Notes: generated by a model not told the origin, from the letters alone. DNA of 64,000 nt from Saprospiraceae bacterium (GCA_020437105.1 JAGQWR010000082.1:1-64000); one strand, 5' to 3'; numbered from the stretch's first letter, positions 1-9,106 are shown. Numbers and translations are program-made.

Positions 1-33
1 ATGGAGCGGGCGTTGGAGCTAATACGGGAATAA
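1..33 (+). CDS. possible 3' end of a gene entering from the left edge
   Basis: A reading frame open at base 1 stops at TAA 31-33, immediately before a strong terminator hairpin. That fits the last codons of a plus-strand gene outside the window. Only ten codons are visible, so no family can be named and the frame could be chance. Confidence 0.25.
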   Translation: MERALELIRE

Positions 34-63
34 AAAAGGCCGACAAACTTGTCGGCCTTTTTT
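32..63. terminator. bidirectional rho-independent terminator
   Basis: An 8-bp GC-rich stem (GGCCGACA, 38-45, pairing with 50-57) has a 4-nt loop, six A on the left and six T on the right. It therefore works in both directions, ending whatever enters from the left and the minus-strand gene that ends at 72. Confidence 0.85.
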
Positions 64-71
64 ATTGTTTT

Positions 72-1763
72 TTATTTATTAACCGTTATTCGTTCGAGAT
101 AATTAGTTTGTTTTCCACGAATTTCCAGGAAATAAATTCCAGTGGGTAGCGTGGGGATATCTAGATAAAGACTGGGTCCCATATCTGAAATGGGAACCTG
201 GTTTAGCACAACCCGACCATTGGCATCCAGCAACCGGACCACTAAACTTTCTTTTTGCGATTGCGAAAGATCGTGGTCGGCTATTAATTGCCGGGGCCCG
301 GAAATAATATTTGGATAGACCCGAATAATGTCTCCCGTATTTTCGCGCAGTAGCAAATGCAGTAAATGGCTATACTCAAATGTGCCATCCTGATCGACCA
401 TCCGAAGGCGGTAATAGTTACTGCCGGCTAATGGGTTCTCATCAATAAATTGGTAATTGTGTTGACTAAGTGTGTTGCCCTGAGCGGCTACTTTCCCTAA
501 AACAGTAAAATTTTCGCCATCACGGCTCCGCTCCACTTCATAATAAGCACTATTGGATTCAGTCGCTGTTTCCCATTCCAATAAATGATAGTTTTCTTTT
601 ATATATCCCTGAAAATCAATCAGTTCTACGGGCACAGTCGTTGTCACCAGTTTCAGGACAAACAGTCCGTGTAATTGATCAGAGGCAATAATATTTCCGG
701 AAGGTAAAAATGGATAAACACCCCAACAACCATCCCAACCCGAATAATCTGTGTTGGATGGATTTGTATCAAAGTACCCGGCATTAACGACATTAGCAGG
801 ATTTGAAATATCAAAAACCTGTACGCCGTCGTGGTAATAGGAAATGTACACGTAATCCCCGACAATAAAAGGATTGTGCGCAACGCTGTTTGTATAAGTC
901 GGGCCTTCCAGGGTAGAGCGGAATACATTATTAGCACTCACAGAGATCGCATTTAAGTTGCTAACATCCGCAATTTTGAGTCCCTTGCCTTTGGTTTCAT
1001 CAGCAAAAACCAAATGATTGCCATCAGCTGTCAACCAGGAACTGTGGTTATATCCTTGATCGGGGTAAGCGGTTAAAGAGCCCAAATATGCGGGAGAACC
1101 GGCATTGGCATAATTATAAACATATAAACCATCATTGGTGCCATGAGAACAATAAGCTGTATCACCACGTACAAAAACATCGTGCACATAACCGGCAGGA
1201 AGATTTGAAGTACTTATTTCAACAGGATTGACAGGATTGCTGATATCCAACACGATAAGTCCCTGGCTATGTGTGTTTGAACCGGCAACATATATTCTGG
1301 CTGCAGCTTCATCAATGAAAATGTTGTGTGCGCGTGTAAAGGAGGCCGTTGATTGATAAACAATGCTCGCAGAGCTTGGTACATTAGACAAATCAATAAT
1401 GATGAGCCCTTCTGAACCTTCGTCGGCGACCGCATAGGCATAATTTTGATAGGTTTTAATATCCCTCCAAAGGCTTTGGCTCCCACCAGCAATAAATTCT
1501 ACTTCCACCGGATAGGTAGCTGATGCATTCCCGTCATTATTGGTAACATCAAAAATAAAAACACCTTCTATGGCTCCGATTAGTGCATACTCATTACCGG
1601 AAGGATCGGTATATCCCCAAATATCATTAAAGGCTGCCCCGTAACGAAGCGGAAGGCTGTTATCGTCCCAATGATCTAATAAATTCATATTGGAAGAGAT
1701 CTGAGAATATCCCCAAAAAGGAATAAGTAATCCCAGGCAAAGTATTAAGGTTAGACGGTTCAT
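72..1763 (-). CDS. secreted choice-of-anchor B/LVIVD-repeat protein with T9SS sorting domain
   Basis: 563 aa. A signal peptide (MNRLTLILCLGLLIPFWGYS) is followed by beta-propeller-like LVIVD repeats, seen as recurring segments such as GLIIIDLSN, GLIVLDISN, GVQVFDISN and GLKIADVSN (about residues 40-375). A fibronectin-like segment follows (about 378-470). The last 80 residues start with VYPN and end in PTGIYFLEI...ITVNK, a T9SS type A sorting domain that directs export across the outer membrane. The protein is probably displayed or released at the surface; its ligand cannot be read from sequence. The gene stands alone between a terminator and a divergent glycosylase gene. Confidence 0.85.
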   Translation of the reverse strand: MNRLTLILCLGLLIPFWGYSQISSNMNLLDHWDDNSLPLRYGAAFNDIWGYTDPSGNEYALIGAIEGVFIFDVTNNDGNASATYPVEVEFIAGGSQSLWRDIKTYQNYAYAVADEGSEGLIIIDLSNVPSSASIVYQSTASFTRAHNIFIDEAAARIYVAGSNTHSQGLIVLDISNPVNPVEISTSNLPAGYVHDVFVRGDTAYCSHGTNDGLYVYNYANAGSPAYLGSLTAYPDQGYNHSSWLTADGNHLVFADETKGKGLKIADVSNLNAISVSANNVFRSTLEGPTYTNSVAHNPFIVGDYVYISYYHDGVQVFDISNPANVVNAGYFDTNPSNTDYSGWDGCWGVYPFLPSGNIIASDQLHGLFVLKLVTTTVPVELIDFQGYIKENYHLLEWETATESNSAYYEVERSRDGENFTVLGKVAAQGNTLSQHNYQFIDENPLAGSNYYRLRMVDQDGTFEYSHLLHLLLRENTGDIIRVYPNIISGPRQLIADHDLSQSQKESLVVRLLDANGRVVLNQVPISDMGPSLYLDIPTLPTGIYFLEIRGKQTNYLERITVNK

Positions 1764-1932
1764 TCTGTTCGTTATCGTGTTTAATTTAAGACGGTATAAA
1801 GGATAAATAACTTCAAACCAAAATTGTTTGAAAAAATGTGACGGGAGGCGTTATGGTATTGGTTGTTTAGGGGAGATGTTTTCCAAATTATGAATTTTTT
1901 GTGGAACTTATGAGATGAAATCTGAATAAAGA

Positions 1933-2547
1933 ATGAAAACAGCAGCCAGCCAACATTTTCAGCACGACCCTTTGCTTTCAGGGATTTGCACAAAGATTGA
2001 ACTGGAGGATTTGACGCCCCAACCGGATGCGTTATATACCAACCTGATCAGTTCCGTTTTGTCTCAACAACTTTCGGCGAAAGCCGCAGATACCATCCTG
2101 GGAAGATTTTTAAAGCTTTTTCCGAATGACTATCCTGCTCCTGAATTGCTCCGAAACATGGATGACACACATTTGCGCACAGCCGGCGTCTCCAGGCAAA
2201 AAGCAGGCTATCTGCGGAATATCGCTGTTCGTTTTGACGAAGAAGACTTAGTACACGCTGACTGGTCAAAATGGGATGACGAAGAAATTTTGGCACACCT
2301 AACCCGGATAAAGGGCGTCGGAAACTGGACAGCCGAAATGATCTTAATGTTTACGCTCGCCCGACCGGATGTTTTTCCGACAAGTGATATGGGGATTCAA
2401 TCTGCTATCGCTTCTCACTGGGATTTGCCTGAAAAGGGAAAACCACGAATCGCAGCATTATTGGAAATCGCAGAAAGCTGGCGCCCATATCGTAGTTTGG
2501 CCTGCCGGTATTTGTGGCGGGCAAAAGATACCGGTTTACTGAAATAG
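1933..2547 (+). CDS. DNA-3-methyladenine glycosylase, HhH-GPD family (AlkA-like)
   Basis: 204 aa. This is a base-excision repair enzyme that removes alkylated purines. The helix-hairpin-helix motif IKGVGNWTAEM lies near residue 125, and the catalytic Asp of the GPD loop lies in FPTSDMGIQ near residue 152. The protein is shorter than E. coli AlkA (282 aa) and lacks its N-terminal TBP-like domain, as many bacterial homologues do. The ATG at 1933 gives the expected N-terminus. The gene ends 5 bp before the convergent tdk stop. Confidence 0.85.
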   Translation: MKTAASQHFQHDPLLSGICTKIELEDLTPQPDALYTNLISSVLSQQLSAKAADTILGRFLKLFPNDYPAPELLRNMDDTHLRTAGVSRQKAGYLRNIAVRFDEEDLVHADWSKWDDEEILAHLTRIKGVGNWTAEMILMFTLARPDVFPTSDMGIQSAIASHWDLPEKGKPRIAALLEIAESWRPYRSLACRYLWRAKDTGLLK

Positions 2548-2552
2548 AACGC

Positions 2553-3179
2553 TTAATCTACCCTGTCGGGATTTTTGGATTTTGTTTCAGGTTCAGACTG
2601 GAGGTTTAGGATGTTGCCCATATGATAACAAGTACGGCAGCGTGCTTCGTAGGTTTCTTTTTCCCCTAAAACGACCGTATTTTCATCTGAATTTAGTCGG
2701 TAGGAATGGGTTGCTAGGTTTCCGCAATGCTGGCAAATAGCATGTACTTTGGTAATGTATTCGGCAACAGCCAACAAATTAGGCATGGGCCCAAAGGGGT
2801 TTCCCCGAAAATCCATATCCAGTCCGGCGATGATCACTCGTTTGCCCTTAAGCGCTAATTGTTGAGCAACTTCCGGAAGATTCATATCAAAAAACTGAGC
2901 TTCATCTATACCAATGACGGAAAATCCTTCTGAAAGCTTTAGTAATTTATCGGAGTGCTCAATAGGGGTTGCCAAAACGGCGTTTTCATCATGCGAAACA
3001 ACTTGTGATTGGCCGTACCGGGTATCCACTCGGGGTTTAAATATTTCTACTCGCTGGTTGGCAATTTTTGCGCGCTTTAATCGACGGATTAATTCTTCGG
3101 TTTTTCCCGAGAACATGGAGCCACAGATCACTTCGATCCAGCCGCTTCGTTGACCTTTAAAATGGGGTTCGAGAAACAT
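2553..3179 (-). CDS. tdk: thymidine kinase (type II)
   Basis: 208 aa. It phosphorylates thymidine to dTMP with ATP in pyrimidine salvage. Visible motifs are the P-loop GSMFSGKT (20-27), the DEAQFF segment with the catalytic Glu (92-97), the lasso-region GLDMDFRG, and the two zinc-binding cysteine pairs in ICQHCG and ARCRTCYH near the C-terminus. Length and order match bacterial TK1-type enzymes. The gene is convergent with the upstream glycosylase gene. A second salvage gene, upp, lies 8 kb away and is not linked in an operon. Confidence 0.95.
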   Translation of the reverse strand: MFLEPHFKGQRSGWIEVICGSMFSGKTEELIRRLKRAKIANQRVEIFKPRVDTRYGQSQVVSHDENAVLATPIEHSDKLLKLSEGFSVIGIDEAQFFDMNLPEVAQQLALKGKRVIIAGLDMDFRGNPFGPMPNLLAVAEYITKVHAICQHCGNLATHSYRLNSDENTVVLGEKETYEARCRTCYHMGNILNLQSEPETKSKNPDRVD

Positions 3180-3318
3180 TTAAAATTTACTTATACGAAG
3201 AGGTGCATTTTCCGGTTTTCTTTCCAAAAACTGTACATTTATGGAAGAATAAACCAAAGGCTAAGGTACTCTTTTCCAAATAATGGAGTGGTTTTAGCTT
3301 CTGAAATTAATCATACCA

Positions 3319-4092
3319 ATGGATCTGAAAAAAGCAAAAATTCTAATATCTAAGGTCAATACGCTCTTCCAAAGTATGAGTGCTGATGAGACTAGTATCG
3401 CTCCAATTGAGAAAGACTTAATGCGCTCCTATCTGAGAGACCTTTACGAGCAATTTCATAATCCAGCCTTGCAGGACACGGCATCTGCTCCTGTTTCTGA
3501 AAAAGAGGACGAAGTAGAAGAAATCTGGATTGAAAAGGCATCCGCTCCTGCACCGCCCCCTCCTCCAAAACCAAAGCCAAAACCGAGGATTATTGAAATT
3601 CCGGACTCCTTGAAAGAGCGCATTGAAGTAAAAAAACCGGAACCTGCGCCCGTTCAGGAGCCGAAATATACACCACCTCCGCCACCTCCCGCGCCAGATC
3701 CCGAACCTGAACCAGAGCCGGAGCCAGCCCCTGCACCTGAAGTATCAAAACCAATAGTTGCAGCTCGGCCAAAAGATCTTTCAGAAGATGTAGCAGCCCT
3801 TTTTGAAATGTCAAAAGCAACCGAACTTTCTGAAAAGCTAAGCGAACTTCCGATCAGGGACTTAACAAAAGCCATGGGTTTGAATGAACGGATTTTCACC
3901 ATTAACGAACTGTTTGGCGGAGACCAGGATGCATTTGATAGTGCACTTAAGCAATTAAATAGTGTTGAAGATTTTGATGATGCCCGAAATTATCTAATGA
4001 CATTGGCTGATAAATTTGCCTGGGGGTCAAAAAATAAGTCTAAGAAAGCCCAAAACTTTATCAAGTTGGTTCGTCGGCGTTACCAAAATTAA
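3319..4092 (+). CDS. conserved Bacteroidota protein with Pro/Glu-rich linker
   Basis: 257 aa. No catalytic family recognised. The N-terminal 55 residues are helical (MDLKKAKILISKVNTLFQSM...). Residues about 75-145 form a low-complexity linker with PPPPPKPKPKPR and an (EP)n run. The C-terminal 100 residues, including LNERIFTINELFGGD and a basic tail, look like a folded helical domain; I have seen this ending in Bacteroidota hypothetical proteins, from memory. It has no signal peptide or membrane segment, so it is probably cytoplasmic. It ends 4 bp before pfkA and is very likely co-transcribed with it. Function unknown. Confidence 0.75.
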   Translation: MDLKKAKILISKVNTLFQSMSADETSIAPIEKDLMRSYLRDLYEQFHNPALQDTASAPVSEKEDEVEEIWIEKASAPAPPPPPKPKPKPRIIEIPDSLKERIEVKKPEPAPVQEPKYTPPPPPPAPDPEPEPEPEPAPAPEVSKPIVAARPKDLSEDVAALFEMSKATELSEKLSELPIRDLTKAMGLNERIFTINELFGGDQDAFDSALKQLNSVEDFDDARNYLMTLADKFAWGSKNKSKKAQNFIKLVRRRYQN

Positions 4093-4096
4093 GATC

Positions 4097-5071
4097 ATGA
4101 AAAAGGTTGCTGTTTTTACCTCAGGTGGAGATGCTCCAGGAATGAATGCATGCATCCGGGCCGTTGTACGTACTGCAATACATTACGGCTATGAGGCAGT
4201 TGGAATTCGTCGGGGATATGAAGGGATGATCGACGGCGATTTTGTAGAACTTAAGCAATTTGGGGTAAGTAATATTATTCAGCTTGGTGGTACTATACTT
4301 CAATCAGCCCGCTCCGAAAGATTTCGAACCGTAGAAGGGCGACAGGAAGCTTATCGGCAGTTGATTGCTGCCGACATAGATGGTGTCGTAGCTATTGGCG
4401 GCGATGGAACCTTCACAGGAGCCAATATTTTCCTAAAAGAATTTCCGGAAATCCGTTTTATCGGAATACCAGGTACCATCGATAATGACCTTTTTGGTAC
4501 CGATTATACTATTGGGTATGATACGGCTATCAACACCGCGATGAATGCCATTGATAATATTAAGGATACAGCCAATGCACACAATCGCCTGTTTTTTGTG
4601 GAGGTGATGGGCCGGGATGCCGGGTTTATTGCCCTTCGTTCTGGGATTGCTACCGGTGCAGAAGCCGTTTTGGTTCCGGAAAGTAAAAAAGACACCAATC
4701 ACCTGTTTAGTATTTTAGAAAAAAACCTGACCCAAAATAAGATGTCAAATATTGTGGTTGTGGCTGAGGGAGATGAAGCGGGTGGTGCCTTTAAAATGGC
4801 AGAAAAAGTGCGCGAAAAGTTTAACAACCAATTTGATATTCGAGTAACCATTTTGGGGCACGTACAGCGTGGCGGAAGACCAACCTGTATGGAAAGAGTG
4901 TTAGCCAGCCGCCTTGGCATGGAGTCTGTTCGGGCACTTATGGATGGAAAAACAGGCCTCATGGTAGGAGAGGTGGACAAGAAAATTGTTTTTACTCCTT
5001 TTGAAAAAGCAATAAAACATCACGAAGATCTCAACTCTTTGCTCTTAGATATGGTTGAAATACTGAGTTAA
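4097..5071 (+). CDS. pfkA: ATP-dependent 6-phosphofructokinase
   Basis: 324 aa. It converts fructose 6-phosphate to fructose 1,6-bisphosphate in glycolysis. The start is the ATG at 4097 (MKKVAVFTSGGDAPGMN); the frame stays open further upstream, but only inside the preceding gene. The ATP-binding GGDAPGMN (10-17) and AIGGDGTFTGA, the substrate/catalytic PGTIDNDLFGTD and EVMGRDAGFIAL, and the allosteric/substrate LGHVQRGG are all present, and GGDG marks the ATP-dependent group. A hairpin terminator follows the stop codon. Confidence 0.96.
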   Translation: MKKVAVFTSGGDAPGMNACIRAVVRTAIHYGYEAVGIRRGYEGMIDGDFVELKQFGVSNIIQLGGTILQSARSERFRTVEGRQEAYRQLIAADIDGVVAIGGDGTFTGANIFLKEFPEIRFIGIPGTIDNDLFGTDYTIGYDTAINTAMNAIDNIKDTANAHNRLFFVEVMGRDAGFIALRSGIATGAEAVLVPESKKDTNHLFSILEKNLTQNKMSNIVVVAEGDEAGGAFKMAEKVREKFNNQFDIRVTILGHVQRGGRPTCMERVLASRLGMESVRALMDGKTGLMVGEVDKKIVFTPFEKAIKHHEDLNSLLLDMVEILS

Positions 5072-5078
5072 GTGGTTT

Positions 5079-5098
5079 CCGGTAAAGCCGGTTTTTTT
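5079..5098 (+). terminator. terminator after pfkA
   Basis: The stem CCGGT/GCCGG (one G-U pair) has an AAA loop and is followed by seven T residues, starting 8 bp after the pfkA stop. It is short but correctly placed. Confidence 0.55.
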
Positions 5099-5115
5099 CA
5101 ACTTATCAATTTGAT

Positions 5116-5778
5116 ATGAATTTTTCCCGGCAATTTCGTGAGAGCTTGAATTTTCCACTAGTTTTTCTGGGGATCATGTGGGCGATTCACCTGCTAAAAA
5201 CGGTACTGGATGTAAACCTCGTACAATTTGGTGTTTATCCCAGAGTACCACAGGGTTTAAAGGGTATTTTGTTTTCCCCCCTTATTCATTCAGATTGGCA
5301 TCACCTGATTTCCAATTCTGTTCCGTTTCTGGTCTTGTCAGTTATGATATTCTTCTTTTATAGCCGGGTGGCTGTTCGATCATTTATTCTGATATACGTT
5401 TTGACTGGCCTGGCCGTCTGGCTTTTTGGCCGCCGCGTTTTTCATATCGGAGCTAGCGGTGTGGTCTATGGATTGCTCGCCTTTGTATTTTGGACAGGAA
5501 TATTTAGAAGAAGCTTAAAGTCAATCGTATTGGCATTGATTGTCACCTTTTTATATAGTGGGTATTTCATGGGTGTATTGCCAAACCAGGAAGGTATTTC
5601 CTGGGAAAGTCACTTACTTGGCGCATTAAGTGGCGTTTTTACTGCTTTTTGGTATAAAAATGAAATTGAGGCCGACGAGTTACCCGAACCACCTTCCTGG
5701 GAAGAAGAGGAGGCGGACCCGCCCAAATATTTTCTTGATCGAAATGTTTTTGACCGAAAAAAAGGCGAAGATGTTTAA
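5116..5778 (+). CDS. rhomboid family intramembrane serine protease
   Basis: 220 aa. Multi-pass inner-membrane protein. The rhomboid signature is complete: HLISN (HxxxN) in the second segment, the catalytic serine in HIGASGVVYG (about residue 115), and the catalytic histidine in ESHLLGALSG (about 165). An acidic soluble tail (ELPEPPSWEEEEADPP) follows the last helix. It cleaves transmembrane substrates, which cannot be predicted here. Its stop overlaps the stop of the convergent subtilase gene by 4 bp. Confidence 0.92.
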   Translation: MNFSRQFRESLNFPLVFLGIMWAIHLLKTVLDVNLVQFGVYPRVPQGLKGILFSPLIHSDWHHLISNSVPFLVLSVMIFFFYSRVAVRSFILIYVLTGLAVWLFGRRVFHIGASGVVYGLLAFVFWTGIFRRSLKSIVLALIVTFLYSGYFMGVLPNQEGISWESHLLGALSGVFTAFWYKNEIEADELPEPPSWEEEEADPPKYFLDRNVFDRKKGEDV

Positions 5779-7688
5779 ATATCCTTTAGGTTTCTCAAAA
5801 AACCATTGATTCCGTTTTCTTTCAGTCGATCACTTAATGCTTTGGCATCATTGACCCGATCAAAGGAACCAAGAATTATTTTAAACACATGGCGATTGTT
5901 GGATTCTGAGATTTGGAGTACAACAGGTGCGTTGTAGGTGCGCTCTAAATTCTCGGCACGTTCCAAGACATTTCTGAAGTCGGCAAAGGCTCCAATTTGT
6001 ACGCCCCACCCAGCTGATGCCTGATTTTTAACACTAAATCGGAGTAATCCACCAGCCTCATTAGAAGCAGAAGGAACAGGCGATGGGCTTGGAGGTGGAG
6101 GCGTAATTGTTGTTGGCACAATCACTGGTTCCGGGCGATTAATTGTTGCCTTTCGGCGAATGGCTTCTGCCACAGCTTTATCGGCATTTACCTTACCGTA
6201 CCCATATTTCACCGAATGTCCTGCTGTATATTCCCAGGGGCTTCCAATTTTATCAGCTGTGCCAATTAGAACTTCCCGTACTTCCCGGGCTGTCAGATCC
6301 GGATTTGCAGATAAAATTAAGGCACAGACACCTGCAACCAGCGGTGTTGCTGCAGAAGTGCCTCCAAAATGTTTGTATTGATCACCTCTGGATACGCCAT
6401 CGTTCCAATATTTAAAAGCGCCGATTTTTCCGGGGCTACCGGGATCCCAGGAAGCGCGGGCAGCAATTAATGGCCAATCTCCATTGGATGGGGCCACTAT
6501 CATAAGCTCCCGACCACTATTGGAGTAAGAAGCATGTTGATCCTGGCTGGTAGTCGCACCTACGCAAATTACATCGGGATGGGTAGCATACAAATTAATG
6601 GCGTTACTGCCTTCATTTCCACCGGCAAATAAAATTACACACCCCTTTCCATTTCGGCCTTCTTTTGCGGCTTTTCGGATCGCCTCAGATTTTAAGCTGT
6701 TTAGGGCAAAGTTAGGATCAGTAGTTCCCCAGCTGCAGCTAATAATATCTGCTCCGTTATTTACACAGGTTTCAAACATTTGTTCTGTGGCACGAACAGA
6801 AAAAGACGTGCCACTAACGGGCATAAAACGAGCATTGGGGGCAACACCTACCATTCCGGTGCCATTGGAAGCCGCCAATGCAATACTTGCACAAGGTGTA
6901 CCGTGCGAAAATTGCGGGTTTCCCATCGTGATATTCGACGAATTCCGCCAAAGATCCCAAGGTTTATAAACTTTGGATCGCAAGTCTGGATGGTTAATGT
7001 CAAATCCATTATCAATTACAGCTACGACAATATCGCTTGATCCTAGTCCACCCAAACGGTTCCATGCCTCCAATATTTTTGCGTCTGCGCCCGATTTAAC
7101 AGGGTGGTTGCTATCAGGGATATGGCCATTGTTATGGATTTGCCATTGATGTGCAAAAAGGCTATCTCCCGGAGGTCTGAATTCGTAGTTATCAACAAAG
7201 GTATCGAGATCGGGTTCGGCAGACTGAACCAGCGAAATACGACTCAAAAGGTTGGCAACTTTGATGGGGTTGGGGGATTTATCAGTGACCCGGGCTACCA
7301 GTAAAAAAGGGTTTCTGCGTTCGACTTCTTCCAGGTTGTATTCTTCCAGAACCAGATTTTGTTCTTCAGTACTCGTGCCATCCGAAAAAGTAATATACAG
7401 CTCACCGGTAGGCACAAGGGGGCGATTACTTCCGTTGGCCAAATAGACATGTGTGCCTTGTGAAATGTCATCTTCTTTCCGGACAGCGTCCAGTTTATCA
7501 TCCAGACTCTGACTTGACGTGTTCAGGGAAACAACTTCAAATCCACCCAAGTGTTCGAAGTATGAATCTTGAACGTACTCCTTTTTGTCAAGCTTTTCCT
7601 GCCGGGTTGTTTTTAACCCAACCAGGTTTTCGCTTTTACGAAGTTTAAGTTCTCCCTTTCCTGATTTTACTGTGAGCTTTTTTCCCAT
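5775..7688 (-). CDS. S8 subtilisin-like serine protease with C-terminal SPOR domain
   Basis: 637 aa from the ATG at 7688 (TTG 7715 is also possible; an in-frame stop lies just beyond it, so no longer N-terminus exists). The triad is visible: Asp in VVAVIDNGFDINHPD, His in FSHGTPCASIA and Ser in FGGTSAATPLVAG. A fervidolysin-like N-terminal prodomain region precedes the catalytic core. A Pro/Ser-rich linker leads to a SPOR domain (GWGVQIGAF...FKIILGSF) over the last 80 residues. SPOR domains bind peptidoglycan lacking stem peptides, which implies a periplasmic location, yet no signal peptide is visible. Transcribed away from the sigma-factor gene, behind its terminator. Confidence 0.9.
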   Translation of the reverse strand: MGKKLTVKSGKGELKLRKSENLVGLKTTRQEKLDKKEYVQDSYFEHLGGFEVVSLNTSSQSLDDKLDAVRKEDDISQGTHVYLANGSNRPLVPTGELYITFSDGTSTEEQNLVLEEYNLEEVERRNPFLLVARVTDKSPNPIKVANLLSRISLVQSAEPDLDTFVDNYEFRPPGDSLFAHQWQIHNNGHIPDSNHPVKSGADAKILEAWNRLGGLGSSDIVVAVIDNGFDINHPDLRSKVYKPWDLWRNSSNITMGNPQFSHGTPCASIALAASNGTGMVGVAPNARFMPVSGTSFSVRATEQMFETCVNNGADIISCSWGTTDPNFALNSLKSEAIRKAAKEGRNGKGCVILFAGGNEGSNAINLYATHPDVICVGATTSQDQHASYSNSGRELMIVAPSNGDWPLIAARASWDPGSPGKIGAFKYWNDGVSRGDQYKHFGGTSAATPLVAGVCALILSANPDLTAREVREVLIGTADKIGSPWEYTAGHSVKYGYGKVNADKAVAEAIRRKATINRPEPVIVPTTITPPPPSPSPVPSASNEAGGLLRFSVKNQASAGWGVQIGAFADFRNVLERAENLERTYNAPVVLQISESNNRHVFKIILGSFDRVNDAKALSDRLKENGINGFLRNLKDI

Positions 7689-7761
7689 GACTTGATCCCT
7701 TTTCAGGAATACCAAGATAATATTCTACAGCCAAAGAAACAGGAGAAATCACTAAATATGA

Positions 7762-7797
7762 AAAGCCGTCCACCAGATTTAACCTGTGGACGGCTTT
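7762..7797 (-). terminator. terminator after the ECF sigma factor gene
   Basis: A perfect 12-bp stem (7762-7773 with 7786-7797) has a 12-nt loop; on the minus strand its right arm ends in CTTTTC. It lies 30 bp downstream of the sigma-factor stop and separates that gene from the protease gene. Confidence 0.8.
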
Positions 7798-7827
7798 CAA
7801 ACCATCTAAAACAATATTTTTTAGCGA

Positions 7828-8340
7828 TTAGGCTCTTTCGAGATTTGCTGCTTCATACATTTTACGAAGCTTCCGGCGGGCGAAAAAGATTCGACTTTTA
7901 ATTGTTCCAAGCGGAGCTTCTAACTCTTCAGCAATCTCATCATATTTATATCCCTTGAACGCCATCCAAAAGGGTTCTTTGAATTCATCCGGCAAGGTAC
8001 CAACCATCTGAAGTAATTCTTCATAAGAGGCATTTGACTCTCCGTCATTCGCTACGCCTACTTCTCCGGAGTTGAGGTAGTAATTGTTAGGCGTTTGGTC
8101 CAGAATTGTGCCACGACGAACTCTTTTGCGGTAGTTATTGATGAAAATATTCCGCATAATCGTTACAGCCCAGGCTTTGAAATTGGTCCCTTCGCGATAT
8201 TTATCAGCATTACTGATAATTCTAAGAGCAGTATCCTGGTACAAATCATTTGCATCAGACAAGTTGCCCGTCAATTTCAGGGCAAAAGCTCTTAAGGATT
8301 GATTGATTTTACCTAATTGATCATATATGGAAGCAAGCAT
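7828..8340 (-). CDS. RNA polymerase sigma factor, ECF (sigma-70) family
   Basis: 170 aa. Region 2 spans about residues 10-75 (AFALKLTGNLSDANDLYQDT, then FKAWAVTIMRNIFINNYRK for -10 recognition). Region 4 spans about 115-165 (LPDEFKEPFWMAFKGYKYDEIAEEL and GTIKSRIFFARRKL, a helix-turn-helix). There is no adjacent anti-sigma gene. It has its own well-formed housekeeping-type promoter and its own terminator, so it is monocistronic. Regulon unknown. Confidence 0.93.
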   Translation of the reverse strand: MLASIYDQLGKINQSLRAFALKLTGNLSDANDLYQDTALRIISNADKYREGTNFKAWAVTIMRNIFINNYRKRVRRGTILDQTPNNYYLNSGEVGVANDGESNASYEELLQMVGTLPDEFKEPFWMAFKGYKYDEIAEELEAPLGTIKSRIFFARRKLRKMYEAANLERA

Positions 8341-8375
8341 GATATAGGTGGTTTTGAATTTGTAATTATTATTTA

Positions 8376-8407
8376 CAAAAATAACTGGAATTGATTAGAA
8401 TTGCAAA
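8376..8407 (-). promoter_or_regulatory. Bacteroidota-type promoter of the sigma factor gene
   Basis: Read on the minus strand, TTTG (8404-8407), a 20-nt spacer and TATTTTTG (8376-8383) match the Bacteroidota -33 TTTG and -7 TAnnTTTG consensus exactly. The predicted start lies near 8371, giving a leader of about 30 nt. Confidence 0.7.
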
Positions 8408-8520
8408 CGGTTTTTACTATTTAGATTGATTTTGCACAGGTTTAAGGTTTTGTTAACATTATTTTGGCTGTCCAAAACTTTCTTGGCCTTTAGAATGTTA
8501 ATGAGAATGACATTTTAAGA

Positions 8521-8528
8521 TATCTTTG
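8521..8528 (+). promoter_or_regulatory. candidate -7 box upstream of the XRE regulator
   Basis: TATCTTTG matches TAnnTTTG and lies 62-77 nt before the candidate start codons. No convincing -33 TTTG is present at the expected distance. Confidence 0.4.
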
Positions 8529-8605
8529 TCGAGTTTTTTGTAACTTTTATCTGCAAATAGGCTCTATCCGTATAATTTTAGGTTCACAAATTGAATGCTA
8601 TCAGT

Positions 8606-9106
8606 ATGTCCATGTTGAATGAAAAGCCGGATCCAATTTACCTTTCTGAGAATATCAGGCTGTTGCGTAAGCAGTTGAATCTCAGTCAGGAAGAGTTAGC
8701 GGGACGTGTAGGATTGAATCGCGGAAATATTGCATCCTATGAAAAAGGAACAGCAGAACCTAAGATTTGTAACCTCTTAAAGTTTGCACAGGTTTTTAAA
8801 GTTTCTATCCTGGAACTGACCCGAATAGATTTGCGTCACCATACCGGCATACATAGTGTTCAGGAAAAAGAACCTACCCAGGCAGTTCGTATTCCGGAAG
8901 GTTTTGAGCGGCATATTAGCCAGGCTGAAGAAATACGCACAGTTGTAAACAGTCTTTACAATTGCCAGCAGTTTCACTTAAAGAAACAGGAAAATCCAAG
9001 TAAGGAATTGCAGGCAGCCGCCATGCATTTTGAGCAATTACATGAACTCACCCAGATATTGCTGGAAAAACATGAACGATTAGTTCGGCATATATCAGGC
9101 CGTTAA
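8606..9106 (+). CDS. XRE-family helix-turn-helix transcriptional regulator
   Basis: 166 aa from ATG 8606; TTG 8591 and ATG 8612 are in-frame alternatives and no strong ribosome site decides. The N-terminal Cro/C1-type HTH (about residues 15-70) shows LRKQLNLSQEELAGRVGLNR followed by NIASYEKGTAEP. The C-terminal half is helical with no recognised ligand domain, perhaps for oligomerisation. The gene overlaps the convergent universal stress protein gene by 12 bp. Confidence 0.88.
   Translation: MSMLNEKPDPIYLSENIRLLRKQLNLSQEELAGRVGLNRGNIASYEKGTAEPKICNLLKFAQVFKVSILELTRIDLRHHTGIHSVQEKEPTQAVRIPEGFERHISQAEEIRTVVNSLYNCQQFHLKKQENPSKELQAAAMHFEQLHELTQILLEKHERLVRHISGR

Noticed and set aside
3654..3902. 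Gly/Ser-rich minus-strand frame
   Set aside because: It is the complement of the Pro/Glu repeat of the real plus-strand gene.
4016..4096. Upstream start for pfkA
   Set aside because: It would lie inside the preceding gene; MKKVAVFTSGG at 4097 is the conserved N-terminus.
6598..6969. 123-aa plus-strand frame inside the subtilase gene
   Set aside because: Antisense to conserved catalytic motifs, with no recognisable protein features.
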